Shown here piece by piece: positions 6,102 to 7,992 of a stretch of 7,992 nt of DNA. Made by a program: the position numbers and the translations under genes. The notes beneath the pieces were generated by a model. It was given only the letters and a program-made list of their open reading frames with translations, did no database searches and was not told where the DNA came from. The first letter of the stretch is position 1. The number at the start of each line of letters is the position of its first letter. The stretch is from Deltaproteobacteria bacterium (GTDB lineage Bacteria; Desulfobacterota; Desulfarculia; Adiutricales; JAGVGV01): positions 1 to 7,992 of the forward strand of contig JADFXS010000126.1 in NCBI GenBank assembly GCA_015233515.1, read 5' to 3'.

Positions 6102-7036
6102 CTCAACAAGCCATACAGCTCGGCTTCTTGCCGCGCATGAAAATCATTCATACTTCCGCGGAGACCAGGGGGCAAATTTATCTACCCTGGATCAACTGGA
6201 TGCTTATGCTAGCCTGTCTGGCCCTGGTTCTGGTCATGGGAAGTTCCAGCCGGCTGGCCGGCGCTTACGGCATAGCCGTGACCGCCGATATGTGCATCAC
6301 TTCCGTTATATTCTATTTTATCCTGACCAGACGTTTCCAGTGGCCTGTCTGGCGTGGAGCCTTGCTTATCGGGTTATTTTTGGTCTTTGACCTTAGTTAC
6401 CTGCAAGCCAACCTTCTCAAGGTTATAGACGGAGGTTGGTTCACCCTTTCCGCCGCGTCTATTTTGGCCATTACCATAACCGCATGGAAAGATGGTCGTG
6501 CGGCTTTATATAGTGCCGTCCACAGATATTATGTGACGGAAAAGGACTTCATTCAAGACATCGCCCGTCAAGCGCCCTATCGCGTCTCAGGTACGGCGGT
6601 TTTTATGACCGTATCTCCTAGCGGCATACCGCCCACGGTGCTTCACCATTTCAAATTCAACAAAGTTTTTCATGAACGAGTCATCCTTCTTTCGATTTTA
6701 ACAGCTGAAACTCCTAGGGCGTCCCTCACCGAAAAACTCCAGCTGGAAGACCTGGGCCAGGGTTTTTACCGTCTGAAGGCATATTTAGGATTCATGGAAA
6801 CGCCAAAAGTTCCGGATATCTTGCGTCAAGCCGCTGCTCTGGGCTTGGAGGCGGACCCCAATATCATGACTTATTACCTGGGCCGGGAAACCCTTTTGAT
6901 TACCGGACAATCAGGGATGGGGGCCTGGCGCAAGAAACTATTCGCCTTCATGTCCCGTAATTCCATGAATCCCACCACTTATTTCAACCTGCCGCCGGGA
7001 AGAGTTGTGGAATTGGGAATACAGATGCAGATTTGA
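5906..7036 (+). CDS. kup: Kup potassium transporter, first copy: C-terminal part after the frameshift
   Basis: Continuation of the first kup gene. The true Kup sequence resumes at about 5912 and runs to the stop at 7034-7036. Family landmarks are YFGQGAVLL, ASQSIITGVFSLTQQAIQLG, GQIYLPWINWML and AYGIAVTADM in the remaining membrane helices. The cytoplasmic C-terminal domain follows, with SGTAVFM and HERVILL, and ends FNLPPGRVVELGIQMQI, typical of Kup. The nominal GTG at 5906 is only the first possible codon of this open frame. No ribosome-binding site is visible, and it would begin inside a helix, so it is unlikely to be translated alone. If the frameshift is real, this half is probably silent. 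If it is a sequence error, the gene is intact and encodes a K+ importer. Confidence 0.88.
   Translation: MVSLVWPALLCNYFGQGAVLLFDKDAAFHPFYALAPDTLLYPMVALSTTATIIASQSIITGVFSLTQQAIQLGFLPRMKIIHTSAETRGQIYLPWINWMLMLACLALVLVMGSSSRLAGAYGIAVTADMCITSVIFYFILTRRFQWPVWRGALLIGLFLVFDLSYLQANLLKVIDGGWFTLSAASILAITITAWKDGRAALYSAVHRYYVTEKDFIQDIARQAPYRVSGTAVFMTVSPSGIPPTVLHHFKFNKVFHERVILLSILTAETPRASLTEKLQLEDLGQGFYRLKAYLGFMETPKVPDILRQAAALGLEADPNIMTYYLGRETLLITGQSGMGAWRKKLFAFMSRNSMNPTTYFNLPPGRVVELGIQMQI
5907..5914 (+). other. kup: Frameshift site in the first kup gene
   Basis: Aligned with the second kup copy, TGG-TC-AGC-TTG here corresponds to TGG-GCC-GGC-TTG there (7968-7979), so one base is missing between the TGG at 5907 and the AGC at 5912. 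There is no slippery heptamer and no homopolymer at this point, so programmed slippage is unlikely. A run of eight T at 5783-5790 lies upstream, but the reading frame is correct across it. Confidence 0.8.
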
Positions 7037-7144
7037 AGCCTGTTTAATCATTATTTTTCTAGTCGCGATGGTGCTCAATGTTCACTCTCCTGGCAACAGC
7101 TCTTATGCTGGTTCACAACCCACGGCTTTGGAGCCGGAAACTTG

Positions 7145-7158
7145 GAAGCTCGAGCTTC
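7145..7158. promoter_or_regulatory. Perfect 14-base palindrome between the two kup genes
   Basis: GAAGCTCGAGCTTC is its own reverse complement and sits 42 bases before the second kup start. A second small hairpin, CGGCT (7123-7127) with AGCCG (7132-7136), is just upstream. Together they occupy a 164-base gap that otherwise shows no gene. It could be an operator for a dimeric repressor or, as RNA, a leader hairpin. Either reading is inference. Confidence 0.3.
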
Positions 7159-7200
7159 AACAACAAGCGAATGGCTTTTTAAAGAGGTTTAGTAAAATCG

Positions 7201-7992
7201 ATGTCACAGTTGTCTGCAGCCCACGACCAGCATCCAATCAAGGCGTCTTACTCTTTGGCCTTAGCGGCCTTGGGAGTGGTTTTCGGCGATATAGGCACCA
7301 GCCCTTTATATACTATCCGTGAGTGTTTTCATGGTCCCCACGCCGTGGCGATCACTCCGGGAAATATAATGGGGGTTTTATCCCTGGTTTTTTGGTCTCT
7401 GGCCATAGTCGTCTCTCTCAAATATGTGCTGTTCATTTTGCGTGCGGACAGCAAGGGCGAAGGTGGAATTTTCGCGCTTATGGCCTTGCTCCCATCCAGG
7501 GACAAAGGTCTAAGCGGTAGGCGCCGGAAGGCGGTGATTCTGGCCTGCATATTTGGGGCCGCTTTACTATATGGGGACGGTATTATCACTCCGTCCATTT
7601 CTGTCCTCTCGGCGATAGAAGGATTGGAAATGGCCACACCCAAAGCCACTCCGTTCGTGGTCCCCATGACCTGCCTCGTATTGATTTTTTTATTTTCCTT
7701 TCAAAGCCGCGGGACAGCGAAGGTCGGGCGGGTTTTTGGTCCGATTATGTTGCTCTGGTTTCTGACCATCGCCGCCTTGGGGATAGGGTCCATTGTAAAG
7801 GTCCCGGAGGTTTTGCTGGCCATCAACCCCTACCATGCCTGGCGGTTCTTCGCGGAAAATCATCTGCATGGCATTGTGGTTCTGGGATCGGTCGTCCTTT
7901 GTATTACCGGAGGAGAAGCCTTGTATGCCGATTTGGGGCATTTCGACAAGAAATCCATCCGTATGTCTTGGGCCGGCTTGGTTTGGCCGGCG
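7201..7992 (+). CDS. kup: Kup potassium transporter, second copy, cut by the window end
   Basis: A paralogue of the preceding kup gene, encoding another K+/H+ symporter. The visible 264 residues are open with no stop or shift. They contain GDIGTSPLY near 27-35, RADSKGEGGI, YGDGIITPSISVLSAIEGLE and ITGGEALYADLGHF, followed by SWAGLVWPA at the edge. The remaining C-terminal half lies beyond the window. AAGAGG (7182-7187) lies 13 bases before the ATG; an upstream in-frame TAA at 7180-7182 limits any longer start. The ribosome-binding region and CGATGTCACA around the start match the first copy, pointing to tandem duplication. The two proteins differ at many positions, so the duplication is not very recent. 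This copy supports function even if the first is broken. Confidence 0.93.
   Translation, partial: MSQLSAAHDQHPIKASYSLALAALGVVFGDIGTSPLYTIRECFHGPHAVAITPGNIMGVLSLVFWSLAIVVSLKYVLFILRADSKGEGGIFALMALLPSRDKGLSGRRRKAVILACIFGAALLYGDGIITPSISVLSAIEGLEMATPKATPFVVPMTCLVLIFLFSFQSRGTAKVGRVFGPIMLLWFLTIAALGIGSIVKVPEVLLAINPYHAWRFFAENHLHGIVVLGSVVLCITGGEALYADLGHFDKKSIRMSWAGLVWPA

Noticed and set aside
7068..7322. Open frame in the gap between the kup genes, with a hydrophobic start if extended to 7005
   Set aside because: It overlaps both kup genes in another frame and has no recognisable domain or good ribosome-binding site. The overlapping kup frames explain most of it.

Overview
The window reads as a chromosomal stretch of a motile, Gram-negative, probably anaerobic bacterium. 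The best lineage clue is a tiny zinc-ribbon gene (244-417) that only makes sense if an in-frame UGA is read as selenocysteine. Together with a Cys-tailed metal exporter and E. coli-like MotA/MotB, this fits Desulfobacterota (former Deltaproteobacteria). That assignment is inference; no rRNA or tRNA gene is present to test it. All supported genes lie on the + strand.

Layout. (1) 1-243 is non-coding and holds the first copy of a two-hairpin intergenic repeat. (2) 244-417 is the candidate selenoprotein, with a SECIS-like hairpin just after its UGA. (3) 578-1558 is a cation diffusion facilitator (CDF) metal exporter with an unusual four-cysteine C-terminal tail. (4) 1559-1932 is non-coding and holds the second repeat copy. 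(5) 1933-4663 is a compact operon, motA-motB-pilZ: the flagellar stator pair plus a YcgR-like c-di-GMP receptor with its ligand motifs intact. (6) 4664-5141 is non-coding, with a long inverted repeat after the operon and a third copy of the two-hairpin repeat. (7) 5142-7036 is a full-length Kup potassium transporter gene interrupted by one frameshift near 5910. (8) 7201-7992 is a second, intact Kup paralogue that runs off the window end.

How the genes relate. MotA and MotB form the ion-driven stator, and the PilZ protein probably lets c-di-GMP slow or redirect it. The Kup pair is a tandem duplication that kept the ribosome-binding region and first codons. The CDF exporter and the selenoprotein are separate units with no clear link to motility.

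The least ordinary points are the UGA-containing gene, the recurring two-hairpin element upstream of four of the transcription units, and the tandem kup genes with one broken copy. No complete new multi-gene system was seen.
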